The notes under the pieces are model-generated. The model had not been told where the DNA came from, ran no database searches, and worked only from the letters and a program-made list of their open reading frames with translations. The translations under genes were made by a program, and so were the position numbers. 62,266 nt of DNA from Bacteroidales bacterium UBA5429 (lineage in GTDB: Bacteria > Bacteroidota > Bacteroidia > Bacteroidales > WCHB1-69): assembly GCA_002427605.1 (NCBI GenBank), contig DIRT01000037.1, positions 95,149-157,414 on the forward strand, given 5' to 3'. Position 1 is the stretch's first letter. The number at the start of each line of letters is the position of its first letter. Positions 16,172 to 24,027 of the stretch are shown piece after piece.

Positions 16172-16897
16172 ATGAGTAATCCTAAGTTAAGTGTCAATAT
16201 CAACAAAGTAGCTACAATTCGTAATGCAAGAGGTGGAAATATTCCTAATTTGGTTCAGGTAGCTATCGATTGTGAAAAGTTTGGAGCAGAAGGAATTACT
16301 GTACATCCACGCCCTGATGAAAGACATATTCGCTATCAGGATGTTCGGGATTTGAAAAAAGTAGTGATTACAGAGTTTAATATTGAAGGGTATCCCTCAG
16401 AAAATTTCATTAATTTGGTTTTAGAAGTTGTACCTGAGCAGGTTACTTTGGTTCCTGATCCACCGGAAGCAATTACATCCAATAATGGCTGGGATACGAT
16501 TACCTATCAGAATCTGTTAAAGGAGGTGATTGAACGTTTTCATCAAAAGGGGATTAGAACCTCAATTTTTGTAAATCCGGATCCCAAATATATCGCACCG
16601 GCGAAAGAAACCGGAACAGATCGAATCGAGATGTATACTGAAAGCTATGCTTCAAATTATCTCAAAAATAGAGAAAAAGCGATTCAATCTTTTATTGAAA
16701 CTGCTCAGGAAGCTTATCGCTGTGAATTGGGAATTAATGCAGGTCATGATCTTTCCTTAGAGAATTTGCACTATTTTGCCTTAAATATTCCTCATTTGTT
16801 GGAAGTGTCAATTGGTCATGCACTGATTTCAGATGCACTCTATTTTGGCTTGAAAGAGACAATAGAACGCTATAAACAGCAATTAGTTATCAATTAA
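16172..16897 (+). CDS. pdxJ: Pyridoxine 5'-phosphate synthase
   Basis: Condenses 1-deoxyxylulose 5-phosphate with 1-amino-acetone 3-phosphate to pyridoxine 5'-phosphate. The 241-residue TIM barrel is the standard size. Signatures are LSVNINKVATIRNARGG at the N-terminus, TVHPRPDERHI (43-53, with the catalytic histidines), LVPDPPEA, and GINAGHDLSLENL with EVSIGHALISDAL at the phosphate-binding end. It supplies PLP needed by enzymes such as the aminomutase encoded by kamE. It is 36 nt after ligA. Confidence 0.97.
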   Translation: MSNPKLSVNINKVATIRNARGGNIPNLVQVAIDCEKFGAEGITVHPRPDERHIRYQDVRDLKKVVITEFNIEGYPSENFINLVLEVVPEQVTLVPDPPEAITSNNGWDTITYQNLLKEVIERFHQKGIRTSIFVNPDPKYIAPAKETGTDRIEMYTESYASNYLKNREKAIQSFIETAQEAYRCELGINAGHDLSLENLHYFALNIPHLLEVSIGHALISDALYFGLKETIERYKQQLVIN

Positions 16898-16915
16898 TTA
16901 GAGAAAATAACTAAC

Positions 16916-16947
16916 TTGACTCTCTTCAGTATTTTTTATTATCTTTG
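16916..16947 (+). promoter_or_regulatory. Promoter of the DUF349 gene
   Basis: TTG at 16916-16918 (-33) and TATCTTTG at 16940-16947 (-7) are separated by 21 bp. It is among the best full Bacteroidota promoters in the window. The leader to the ATG at 16999 is about 46 nt. Confidence 0.7.
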
Positions 16948-16998
16948 CAAACTTTTTTAATAAACAAATTAAATATTTATTTACTTACGTAATTAATT

Positions 16999-19206
16999 AT
17001 GGAATCTAAAGATCTTCTCCACCCGGAAAATGAAAACAATCAAACTTCAGAGGTGAACAACGGTGCTTCTATGAAAGACCAAAACAATGCCAGTCAAACT
17101 GAGATCCCTTCAGAAGAAGTTGTTGATGTAAATGAACCTCAAGCTGAGGTCGAAACAACAGTTGAGCAAACAGCAGAACCTACGGTAGAACAACCGATAG
17201 AACAATCAGTAGAACAACCTATCGAAGAACCAGCCGAGCAAACTATTGAACCAACTGCAGAGGTAGTAGTAGAACCTGTTGCGGAACCCGCAGAAGAAAC
17301 AACTTCAGTTGTAGAAACTACTCAAGCTGAAGAAACTACTCCAAGTGAAAAACCCGCAAGCGAATCTGCTTCCGCTTCAGATATTATGTCTGAGATAGAA
17401 GAAACAGAATCTGCCAAATCAGAAGAGGAAGAGGAGGAAGAAGAGGATGAAAATGTTGAAACAGCTCAAATTACTGTTGAAGAGTGGCAAAAACAATATG
17501 GCGACTATACTTTTGAACAATTAGTTCAAGAGATTGATACCGTTGCACAAAATGAAAACTACAATCAGATCAAGAATCAATTTTCCGTACTTAAAACGTT
17601 GATTCTGGAGCAGATTAAAATAGATAAAAAGAATCAATTTGACCAGTTTATAGAACAAGGTGGTGAAAAAGAAGAGTTTGAATATGAAACTACCGAGTTA
17701 GAAAAGACTTTTAACAAAGCATTTTCAAACTATAAGAAAAACAGAGTTAAATTTCTGGAAAAACTGGAGCTTGAAAGACAACAAAATCTTGAAGCTAAAA
17801 ATAAAATTATAGAAGGCTTGAAGAGCTTGGTAGAAACTGAAACCAATTTGAAAATTTTAAATGATCAATTCAAACAGTTTCAGGATGAGTGGAGATCGAT
17901 TGGACCTGTTCCTCAAAACGAAACAGCCAACTTATGGCAAAACTACCACTTCTATGTTGAAAAGTTCTTTGATATTCTAAGAATGAACAAGGAGTTAAGA
18001 TCCTTGGACTTGAGAAAGAATCTGGAACAAAAAGTGAAGTTGTGTGAAGCAGCCGAATCACTTCTTCTTGAAGATTCTATCAATAAATCATTCAAACTGT
18101 TACAACAGTATCACAATGATTGGAAAGAGATAGGACCGGTTCCTGAAGAGAAAAAAGAGGAGATTTGGGAAAGATTTAAAAATGCTTCTGACCAGGTTAA
18201 TCAAAGAAGAAGAGAGTATTATGATAAATTGTACACAGAGCAGCAAAATAATTACAATGCTAAATTGGTGTTGTGTGAACAAGTTGAAGAGTTGATTAAA
18301 GAATTACCCCAAAACGCCAGAGATTACAACGCTGTAAGTGAACAATTGACAGAGGTTCTCAAAGTTTGGAAGTCACTGGGACAAGCTCCTGCAAAATTGA
18401 ATGATGAGATTTGGGAAAGATTTAAAAAGTCGTTGGATTATTTCTTTGAATCTAAAAAGAGTTTCTTCAACCAAATTAAAGAAACCTATACACAAAATCA
18501 TAACTTAAAAGTGAATCTGGCTATCAGAGCTGAAGCTATTGCTACTCGTACCGACTGGAGACAGGCAACAGATGATATTATTGCATTACAGAAAGAATGG
18601 AAAGAAATTGGTCCATCTACGAAAAAAAGCTCAGAGATGATTTGGAAACGATTCAGAGCAGCATGTGACCAGTTTTTTGAAGCTAAATCACACTATTTTG
18701 CTAATGCTAAAGCAATTGAAGCTGAAAACTTAGCAAAAAAAGAGGAGATCATTAAAAATATTCTCGAATATGAATTCACTGATAATAAGAGTGAAAACAT
18801 AGAAGCAATGAAAAAAATGCAACGAGAGTTTTTGGATATTGGATTTGTACCCAGAAAAGAGAAAGATCGTATTTTTGAAGAATATAGAGCTGCAGTAAAC
18901 AAACGCTTTGCGGAATTGAAGATTTCCAATGAAGAGGTGAAAAAAGATTTCTATAAATCTAAAATAAAAGATATATTGGATAATCCTAATGCAGATCGAA
19001 TCCTGGATAAAGAAAAACGCTTCTTACATAGCAAATTACAACAGTTGAAAGAGGATATTGCGTTATGGGAGAATAACTTAGGATTTTTCGCAAACTCTAA
19101 AAATGCAGATTTGTTAAAAGCTGAGTTTGAAAAGAAAATTGAAGCAGCTAAGAAAGAGGTGGAAGAGATTCAATTTAAACTCAAAATGATGAATCAAAAA
19201 CAATAA
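16999..19206 (+). CDS. DUF349-repeat protein with acidic N-terminal region
   Basis: 735 residues. The first 155 or so are disordered and low in complexity, made of Glu/Pro/Thr/Val units of the type VEQP/IEQP/AEP, and end in an acid run (EEEEEEEEDE). The remainder holds about five DUF349 units, each with a W-x-x-I/L-G-P/Q-x-P signature (EWRSIGPVP, DWKEIGPVPEE, VWKSLGQAPAK, EWKEIGPSTKK) inside helical, probably coiled-coil segments. No signal peptide. DUF349 proteins are widespread in Bacteroidota; the molecular role is not settled. A dedicated promoter precedes it. Confidence 0.88.
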   Translation: MESKDLLHPENENNQTSEVNNGASMKDQNNASQTEIPSEEVVDVNEPQAEVETTVEQTAEPTVEQPIEQSVEQPIEEPAEQTIEPTAEVVVEPVAEPAEETTSVVETTQAEETTPSEKPASESASASDIMSEIEETESAKSEEEEEEEEDENVETAQITVEEWQKQYGDYTFEQLVQEIDTVAQNENYNQIKNQFSVLKTLILEQIKIDKKNQFDQFIEQGGEKEEFEYETTELEKTFNKAFSNYKKNRVKFLEKLELERQQNLEAKNKIIEGLKSLVETETNLKILNDQFKQFQDEWRSIGPVPQNETANLWQNYHFYVEKFFDILRMNKELRSLDLRKNLEQKVKLCEAAESLLLEDSINKSFKLLQQYHNDWKEIGPVPEEKKEEIWERFKNASDQVNQRRREYYDKLYTEQQNNYNAKLVLCEQVEELIKELPQNARDYNAVSEQLTEVLKVWKSLGQAPAKLNDEIWERFKKSLDYFFESKKSFFNQIKETYTQNHNLKVNLAIRAEAIATRTDWRQATDDIIALQKEWKEIGPSTKKSSEMIWKRFRAACDQFFEAKSHYFANAKAIEAENLAKKEEIIKNILEYEFTDNKSENIEAMKKMQREFLDIGFVPRKEKDRIFEEYRAAVNKRFAELKISNEEVKKDFYKSKIKDILDNPNADRILDKEKRFLHSKLQQLKEDIALWENNLGFFANSKNADLLKAEFEKKIEAAKKEVEEIQFKLKMMNQKQ

Positions 19207-19215
19207 AGTTGTAGT

Positions 19216-19683
19216 ATGAAACGAATGATCTCGATTTTAACTCTTTTACTAATTTGCATACCTTTTGCAAGTATAGCACAAGGAAAAAAAGATGGGGATC
19301 AACTTTTAGGAGTCTATTGGGTAGAGAAACCAAATTCAACTTTAAAATCCAAAGTAAGAATCTATAAAACCTCTAAAGGAGAGTATGAAGGGAAGGTAAT
19401 TTGGTTTAATGAACCTAATAATAAAGATGGAACCCCTAAGTTAGATCCTCATAATCCTGATCCAAAACTAAGAAATCAACGTGCAGATCAAGCTGTTATT
19501 TTGAGAGGATTTACCTATAATCCCAAAACTAAAGAGTGGGTTGGGGGTGAGGTTTATAATCCGGAAGATGGGAAGTCTTATAGCTGTAAATTGAAGTTTC
19601 AAGACTCTAAAACCTTGAGAGTAAGAGGATACGTTGGAATCCCGTTGTTGGGAAAAACATTATTTTGGAAGAAATTGGAATGA
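19216..19683 (+). CDS. DUF2147 secreted protein
   Basis: 155 residues with a signal peptide (MKRMISILTLLLICIPFASIA, cut near AQG). The mature part has the DUF2147 pattern: LLGVYWVEKPNS, KVRIYKTSKGEYEGKVIWF, ILRGFTYNPKTKEWVGGEVYNPEDGKSYSCKL and RVRGYVGIPLLGKTLFWKK. The fold is a small beta-barrel predicted to work in the periplasm; substrate unknown. Its stop codon overlaps the start of the next gene (ATGA). Confidence 0.88.
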   Translation: MKRMISILTLLLICIPFASIAQGKKDGDQLLGVYWVEKPNSTLKSKVRIYKTSKGEYEGKVIWFNEPNNKDGTPKLDPHNPDPKLRNQRADQAVILRGFTYNPKTKEWVGGEVYNPEDGKSYSCKLKFQDSKTLRVRGYVGIPLLGKTLFWKKLE

Positions 19684-20069
19684 TAAATTTAGAAGTTAGA
19701 ATTGACAAATGGCTTTGGATGGTGAGGATTTTCAAAACCCGCTCTATGGCTACTGAAGCATGTAATGCCGGAAAAGTCAAAATGGATGGTCAAAATCTAA
19801 AACCTTCCAAATCGGTGAAAGTAGGGGATATCTACAATGTGAAAATAGATCAGTTGAACAAAACAATTCAGGTTGTGGGTGCTCCCAAAAATAGAGTAGG
19901 AGCTAAGTTGGTTCCTGAATTTTGCACAGATTTAACCCCTCAGGAGGAGTATGAAAGAGTGAAAGCTCTGAGAACCAGCTTCGAAATCAGATCTCACGGA
20001 TTGGGAAGACCAACAAAAAGAGACAGAAGACAGATCGACTATTTAAAAGATTATTTTGGTGAAGATTAA
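19680..20069 (+). CDS. S4-domain RNA-binding protein (Hsp15-like)
   Basis: 129 residues with an S4 RNA-binding domain at about 6-65: VRIDKWLWMVRIFKTRSMATEAC then GKVKMDG and the SKSVKVGD turn. A basic tail with GLGRPTKRDRR follows. This layout matches the heat-shock protein 15 family, which binds the 50S subunit with stalled peptidyl-tRNA. The start at 19680 (MINLEVRID) overlaps the upstream stop by 4 nt and fits the domain boundary better than the in-frame ATG at 19665. Confidence 0.88.
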   Translation: MINLEVRIDKWLWMVRIFKTRSMATEACNAGKVKMDGQNLKPSKSVKVGDIYNVKIDQLNKTIQVVGAPKNRVGAKLVPEFCTDLTPQEEYERVKALRTSFEIRSHGLGRPTKRDRRQIDYLKDYFGED

Positions 20070-20079
20070 ATATATTACA

Positions 20080-21330
20080 ATGAAAAAAAATAACGTAAAT
20101 TTCAGCATTTTCATTATTGGATCACTTTTCTTTGTGTTCGGGTTTGTAACCTGGCTCAATAGTGTGTTGATCCCATTTTTACAAATCGCTTGTGAGTTGA
20201 ACGAAACACAAGCCTCTTTGGTTAACTTTGCCTTCTATATCTCCTATTTTGTGATGGCAATCCCTTCTTCATATATCCTTAAAAAGACCGGATTCTCTAA
20301 CGGAATGGCACTGGGCTTAGTGATTATGGCTGTGGGTTCTATTCTCTTTGTCCCAGCTGCAATGTACAGAAATTATCTCCTCTTTTTAATCGGACTCTTT
20401 ATCCAGGGTACCGGCTTGGCACTGCTCCAAACCGCGGCTAATCCTTATGTAACCATCTTAGGACCGATTGAAACTGCGGCAAGACGCCAAAGTATCATGG
20501 GAGTAGCCAATAAAGTAGCCGGAATGATCGGGATTCTGATCCTTTCTTCAGTGGTATTTTCAGGTAGTAATGAATTGTTGGAGCAAATCAAAACAACAGT
20601 TGATCCGGTTTTAAAAGAACAATTATTGGTTCAGCTATCCAGAAGCGTGATTGTCCCTTATATCATCATGACAATAGTTTTGATTGCCTTAATGCTCTTT
20701 GTTAAGGCGGCAAAATTGCCCGAAATTGATGATGAAGCCAATGTTTCCGAAGAAGATAAGTCAGACAAATCAATCTTTGCGTATCCCTATTTATGGTTGG
20801 GAATTTTAGCTCTTTTCTTCTACGTGGGTGTGGAAGTTGTGGCAGTTACATACTTAATACCTTACGGAGATGCCTTAGGAATTCCAACGGAGATCTCCAT
20901 GCATTTCCCAATCTATGCTTTAATTGCATTGGTAATTGGTTATCTGTTGAGCATTGTTTTGGTTCCTCGTGTGTTGTCGCAACGTGCATTGGGAATTGTT
21001 AATCTCATTTTGGCAATCATTCTCTTGTTGATGGCTTGGCTGAGCTCAAATCCTTATGTGTCAATTGTTTCAGTGATTTTATTGAGCTTTACACATGCCA
21101 TTTTATGGCCGGTTATCTGGCCGCTTTCCATCCAGGGATTGGGGAGACATACCAAGTTAGGATCTGCATTTTTGATCATGTCGATTGCCGGCGGTGGAGT
21201 GATTTCTATTATCTATGCTGCTGTAGCTCAAAAACATGGCTATCAGGATGCCTATTCTATTCTTTTAATCGCATACCTGTTTATGCTTTTCTTCGTAACC
21301 ATCGGTTCGAAAATCAAGAAATGGAGCTAA
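20080..21330 (+). CDS. Sugar MFS transporter (FucP/GluP-like)
   Basis: About 416 residues and around 12 membrane helices. The N-terminal half matches the FucP-like family: FVFGFVTWLNSVLIPFLQ, then NETQASLVNFAFYISYF, and GLALLQTAANPYVTILGP in helix 4-5, a family hallmark. The inner loop at about 205-235 is charged (EIDDEANVSEEDKSDKS). It probably imports hexose, fucose or an amino sugar by proton symport; the substrate cannot be read from sequence. The start at 20080 is the first ATG after the S4 gene stop. The gene ends 2 nt before the inverted-repeat end of composite repeat D. Confidence 0.88.
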   Translation: MKKNNVNFSIFIIGSLFFVFGFVTWLNSVLIPFLQIACELNETQASLVNFAFYISYFVMAIPSSYILKKTGFSNGMALGLVIMAVGSILFVPAAMYRNYLLFLIGLFIQGTGLALLQTAANPYVTILGPIETAARRQSIMGVANKVAGMIGILILSSVVFSGSNELLEQIKTTVDPVLKEQLLVQLSRSVIVPYIIMTIVLIALMLFVKAAKLPEIDDEANVSEEDKSDKSIFAYPYLWLGILALFFYVGVEVVAVTYLIPYGDALGIPTEISMHFPIYALIALVIGYLLSIVLVPRVLSQRALGIVNLILAIILLLMAWLSSNPYVSIVSVILLSFTHAILWPVIWPLSIQGLGRHTKLGSAFLIMSIAGGGVISIIYAAVAQKHGYQDAYSILLIAYLFMLFFVTIGSKIKKWS

Positions 21331-21332
21331 AA

Positions 21333-21587
21333 GAAGGCGGAAGTCGAAAATCGAAAGGCGGAATTGTTTCTCACCTCTTTCCTATTTCTACTTCTTACTT
21401 CTTATTTCTTCTTTCTTATTTGGAAATAAAAATAAAAGGGGGGCAGAATAGAACCCCCTTTTCAGTCATTCCATTTCCCCACTCTGGAATGTTTGACCTT
21501 TTCGGACATGTGTGATCAATTACGAATTACGTTCTAAACTTTCACATCTGAGTTCTAATTCCGAAATCCGAAATCACTTCCGCCTTC
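21333..21587 (-). repeat. Composite repeat, copy D: MITE-like element with 12-bp terminal inverted repeats
   Basis: GAAGGCGGAAGT (21333-21344) is repeated perfectly inverted at 21576-21587, so the whole spacer between the MFS and HAD genes is one 255-bp element. Both ends continue as 7-bp arrays: GAAGGCG, GAAGTCG, AAAATCG, AAAGGCG on the left and AATTCCG, AAATCCG, AAATCAC on the right. Inside are GAAGTAA heptads (minus strand, about 21380-21420), the 47-nt core (21438-21484, minus) and GTGATC with two AATTACG units (21512-21531). No open frame of note. Confidence 0.75.
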
Positions 21588-22203
21588 AAAAAAGATCACA
21601 AATATTCCCCGATGCATGGTGGTACGTCCGTAATCCCACCGATTGTGCGCCTTTGAGATGGCGTTCAATGTCGTCAATGAAGAGTGTTTTGGCGGGATCG
21701 AGGTGGTTTTCTTCAATAATCCGTTGAAAAGCTTCCGGTTTGGGCTTCTTTATTTGCAATGTGTGAGAATAGTACGCCTTTTCAAAATGATGGTTGAAAA
21801 TATTGTATCCAAATTTGTCAATGACGTACTGTGTGAAATATTCACAATTAATCTGGTTGGTGTTGCTGAACAGAAAGACACGGTATTGCTGTTGCAAACG
21901 CTTTAGCATCTCAATACGACATTCCGGTATGTCGATCATGATCGCATTCCATCCCTGATCAATCTGTTCATCAGTCAACGGAACATCAGTTAGGGAGCGG
22001 ATATAGTTCCTAAATCGGGCAGGAGAGATTTTCCCTTCTTCAAACAGATCTATCTCTTCGGTTTGTCCCGCCTGAGAGTATAATTTGTCAAAATCAACTA
22101 CGCCAAACTTCCGGAATTGATCGCTAATATTCTCATAACGAATATCATAGATCACATTTCCCAGATCAAAAATAATAGCATTTATAGATTGTAAATCGAT
22201 CAT
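21586..22203 (-). CDS. HAD-family phosphatase (YihX-like)
   Basis: 205 residues with haloacid dehalogenase motifs: FDLGNV at 12-17 (motif I, with the second Asp replaced by Asn, as in YihX-type sugar phosphatases), LFSNTNQIN (about 106-114, motif II), KPKPEAF (motif III lysine) and FIDDIERHLKGA (motif IV). An alpha-helical cap lies between motifs I and II. A sugar or nucleotide monophosphate is a plausible substrate. It sits 2 nt after the nucleoside phosphorylase gene and is probably co-transcribed. Its TGA stop falls on the edge of composite repeat D, whose terminal GA it uses. Confidence 0.88.
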   Translation of the reverse strand: MIDLQSINAIIFDLGNVIYDIRYENISDQFRKFGVVDFDKLYSQAGQTEEIDLFEEGKISPARFRNYIRSLTDVPLTDEQIDQGWNAIMIDIPECRIEMLKRLQQQYRVFLFSNTNQINCEYFTQYVIDKFGYNIFNHHFEKAYYSHTLQIKKPKPEAFQRIIEENHLDPAKTLFIDDIERHLKGAQSVGLRTYHHASGNICDLF

Positions 22204-22205
22204 AT

Positions 22206-23072
22206 TTATTTAGTAATTCGTTCAATAACGGTATCAATCAATTGATCCATATGGATTTGGTAATTGGAAGTAAACTCTTTGGTAACCCGGTTGGCAACAC
22301 CCACACAAACAGTCAATGTCTCATGGTTTAACAGGTGTCCTAATCCGTAAATAGCGGAACACTCCATTTCTAAGTTAGTGATTCTGAGATCTTTATATCT
22401 AAACTGTTCGATTTTTTTATTCATTTCCGGAAACGCCAGAGGAGTACGAATCTCTCTTCCCTGTGGACCATAGAATCCGGGGGCACTGGCTGTGATTCCT
22501 TGCACCATGTCAAAAGCGACTTGAGATAACAAAGCGGGTGTGGCGGGTATGCAATAAGGGTGTGGTAGTCGCTCCCCCCAATTTGTTTTTTCAATAAAAG
22601 AATCCACTAAATCATCATAGATAGAGGAATCATGTTGATAGAACTGCAACAAGCCATCAAAACCAAATCCGTACTGACTGGCAATCAAAGAGTTGATAGG
22701 AATGTCAGGTTGGAGAATGCCGCAAGTTCCCATTCTGATGATTTTCAAGGTACGATGCTCCTTTTTGAGAGTTCGGGTCTCAAAATCAACATTGGCTAAA
22801 GCGTCCAGTTCATTCATCACAATGTCAATATTGTCGGTTCCCATGCCGGTAGATAACACGGTGATTCGGGTGTTGCCCACTCTTCCGGTATGAGTAATGA
22901 TCTCTCTGTTAGATCTTTTAGTTTCAATCATGTCAAATCGTTGGGAAACCAAAGGTACGCGACCGGGATCTCCAACCAGTAAGACAATATCTGCCAACTG
23001 TTCAGGATGAATAGCTAAGTGATAAATAGAACCGTCTTGACGTAATGGAAGTTCGCTTAATTTAATATCCAT
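22206..23072 (-). CDS. Nucleoside phosphorylase (uridine phosphorylase-like)
   Basis: 288-residue member of the PNP/UDP family. It splits nucleosides with phosphate to base and ribose 1-phosphate. Signatures are VLLVGDPGRVP (about 29-39, phosphate site), STGMGTDNIDIVMNEL, IRMGTCGILQPDI (about 113-123) and NLEMECSAIYGLG (about 234-246). The size and the GDPGR motif suit NP-I family enzymes; uridine versus purine preference is not decidable by eye. The HAD phosphatase follows 2 nt downstream, which could dephosphorylate a nucleotide or ribose phosphate. Confidence 0.9.
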   Translation of the reverse strand: MDIKLSELPLRQDGSIYHLAIHPEQLADIVLLVGDPGRVPLVSQRFDMIETKRSNREIITHTGRVGNTRITVLSTGMGTDNIDIVMNELDALANVDFETRTLKKEHRTLKIIRMGTCGILQPDIPINSLIASQYGFGFDGLLQFYQHDSSIYDDLVDSFIEKTNWGERLPHPYCIPATPALLSQVAFDMVQGITASAPGFYGPQGREIRTPLAFPEMNKKIEQFRYKDLRITNLEMECSAIYGLGHLLNHETLTVCVGVANRVTKEFTSNYQIHMDQLIDTVIERITK

Positions 23073-23131
23073 AATTTAAAGTTTTATTATTATGTGCATG
23101 TTTGTAATTCAATTTAATATAACGTTAAAAT

Positions 23132-23139
23132 CAAAAATA
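23132..23139 (-). promoter_or_regulatory. Promoter -7 element of the nucleoside phosphorylase gene
   Basis: On the minus strand TATTTTTG matches TAnnTTTG, about 60 nt before the start codon. A -33 element is not clear. Confidence 0.4.
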
Positions 23140-23231
23140 TAGTATACAAATTGAGGAATACGGAATGGTTACAAATTTAAGAAAATGAGATTAAAATTAA
23201 GGAAAATGATTCATGATATTGGATTATTATA

Positions 23232-23239
23232 TATCTTTG
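23232..23239 (+). promoter_or_regulatory. Promoter -7 element of the FKBP isomerase gene
   Basis: TATCTTTG, followed by CGG, lies 31 nt before the ATG at 23271. The nearest TTG (23219-23221) is too close to serve as -33. Confidence 0.55.
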
Positions 23240-23270
23240 CGGATTGATTTTTAACTGAATTACTAAAAAT

Positions 23271-23942
23271 ATGAAAAAAATAATTGGAATAGGCTTGCTC
23301 ATACTAGGTATGATGTTAAGTTTTACCGTAAAATCACAAGAAATGACTCAAGAACAAAAAACTAGTTACGCTTTAGGAGCGAACATAGGTGAAAATTTTA
23401 AAACTACCGGTATCGAATTAATCTATGATACTTTCCTTCAGGGAGTACAAGATGGAATGAATGGTACCAATAAGTTATCTCAAAATGAAATGCAGGCGAT
23501 TTTTAATCAATTGCAGCAAGAACTGCAAAAAAGACAACAAGCTGAAGTTGAGGTGGAAAAAGAAAAAGGAAGAGCTTTTTTAGCTGAAAATGGAAAGAAA
23601 GAGGGTGTAGTGACTACTCCTTCAGGACTTCAATATAAAGTTGTTACGATGGGAACAGGTGCAAAACCAACTGCTACTGATAAAGTAAGAGTTCACTACC
23701 ATGGTACTACTTTGGATGGTGAAGTGTTTGACTCTTCAGTTCAAAGAGGCGAAACCATTGCATTTCCGTTAAATCAGGTAATTAAAGGTTGGACAGAGGG
23801 GCTGCAATTGATGCCGATTGGATCCAAGTTTATTTTCTATATTCCCTCAGATTTAGCGTATGGTGATCGTGGAGCCGGTCCATCCATTAAACCCGGAGCC
23901 ACGTTGATTTTTGAAGTTGAACTCTTTGGAATTGAACAATAA
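23271..23942 (+). CDS. FKBP-type peptidyl-prolyl isomerase (FkpA/Mip-like)
   Basis: 223 residues. Signal peptide at about 1-22 (ends VKSQ), a helical dimerisation domain at about 25-105 (YALGANIGENFK, a Gln/Glu-rich helix), and an FKBP domain at about 115-222 with the canonical core YKVVTMGTGAKP, VRVHYHGTTLDGEVFDSS, FPLNQVIKGWTEGLQLMPIGSK and YIPSDLAYGDRGAGPSIKPGATLIFEVEL. It assists folding in the periplasm. It is monocistronic: own promoter, and a terminator directly after the stop. Confidence 0.95.
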   Translation: MKKIIGIGLLILGMMLSFTVKSQEMTQEQKTSYALGANIGENFKTTGIELIYDTFLQGVQDGMNGTNKLSQNEMQAIFNQLQQELQKRQQAEVEVEKEKGRAFLAENGKKEGVVTTPSGLQYKVVTMGTGAKPTATDKVRVHYHGTTLDGEVFDSSVQRGETIAFPLNQVIKGWTEGLQLMPIGSKFIFYIPSDLAYGDRGAGPSIKPGATLIFEVELFGIEQ

Positions 23943-23949
23943 AAGCTTA

Positions 23950-23980
23950 AAAAAACTACCTCAAAAGGTAGTTTTTTTTA
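23950..23980 (+). terminator. Rho-independent terminator after the FKBP gene
   Basis: ACTACCT (23956-23962) pairs with AGGTAGT (23967-23973) over a CAAA loop, extended by A/T pairs on both sides and followed by eight T. It starts a few bases after the stop codon. Confidence 0.8.
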
Positions 23981-24027
23981 TCGATAGATGAAATGTGGAT
24001 GAAATCCATCAATTATAAAAGTTGATT

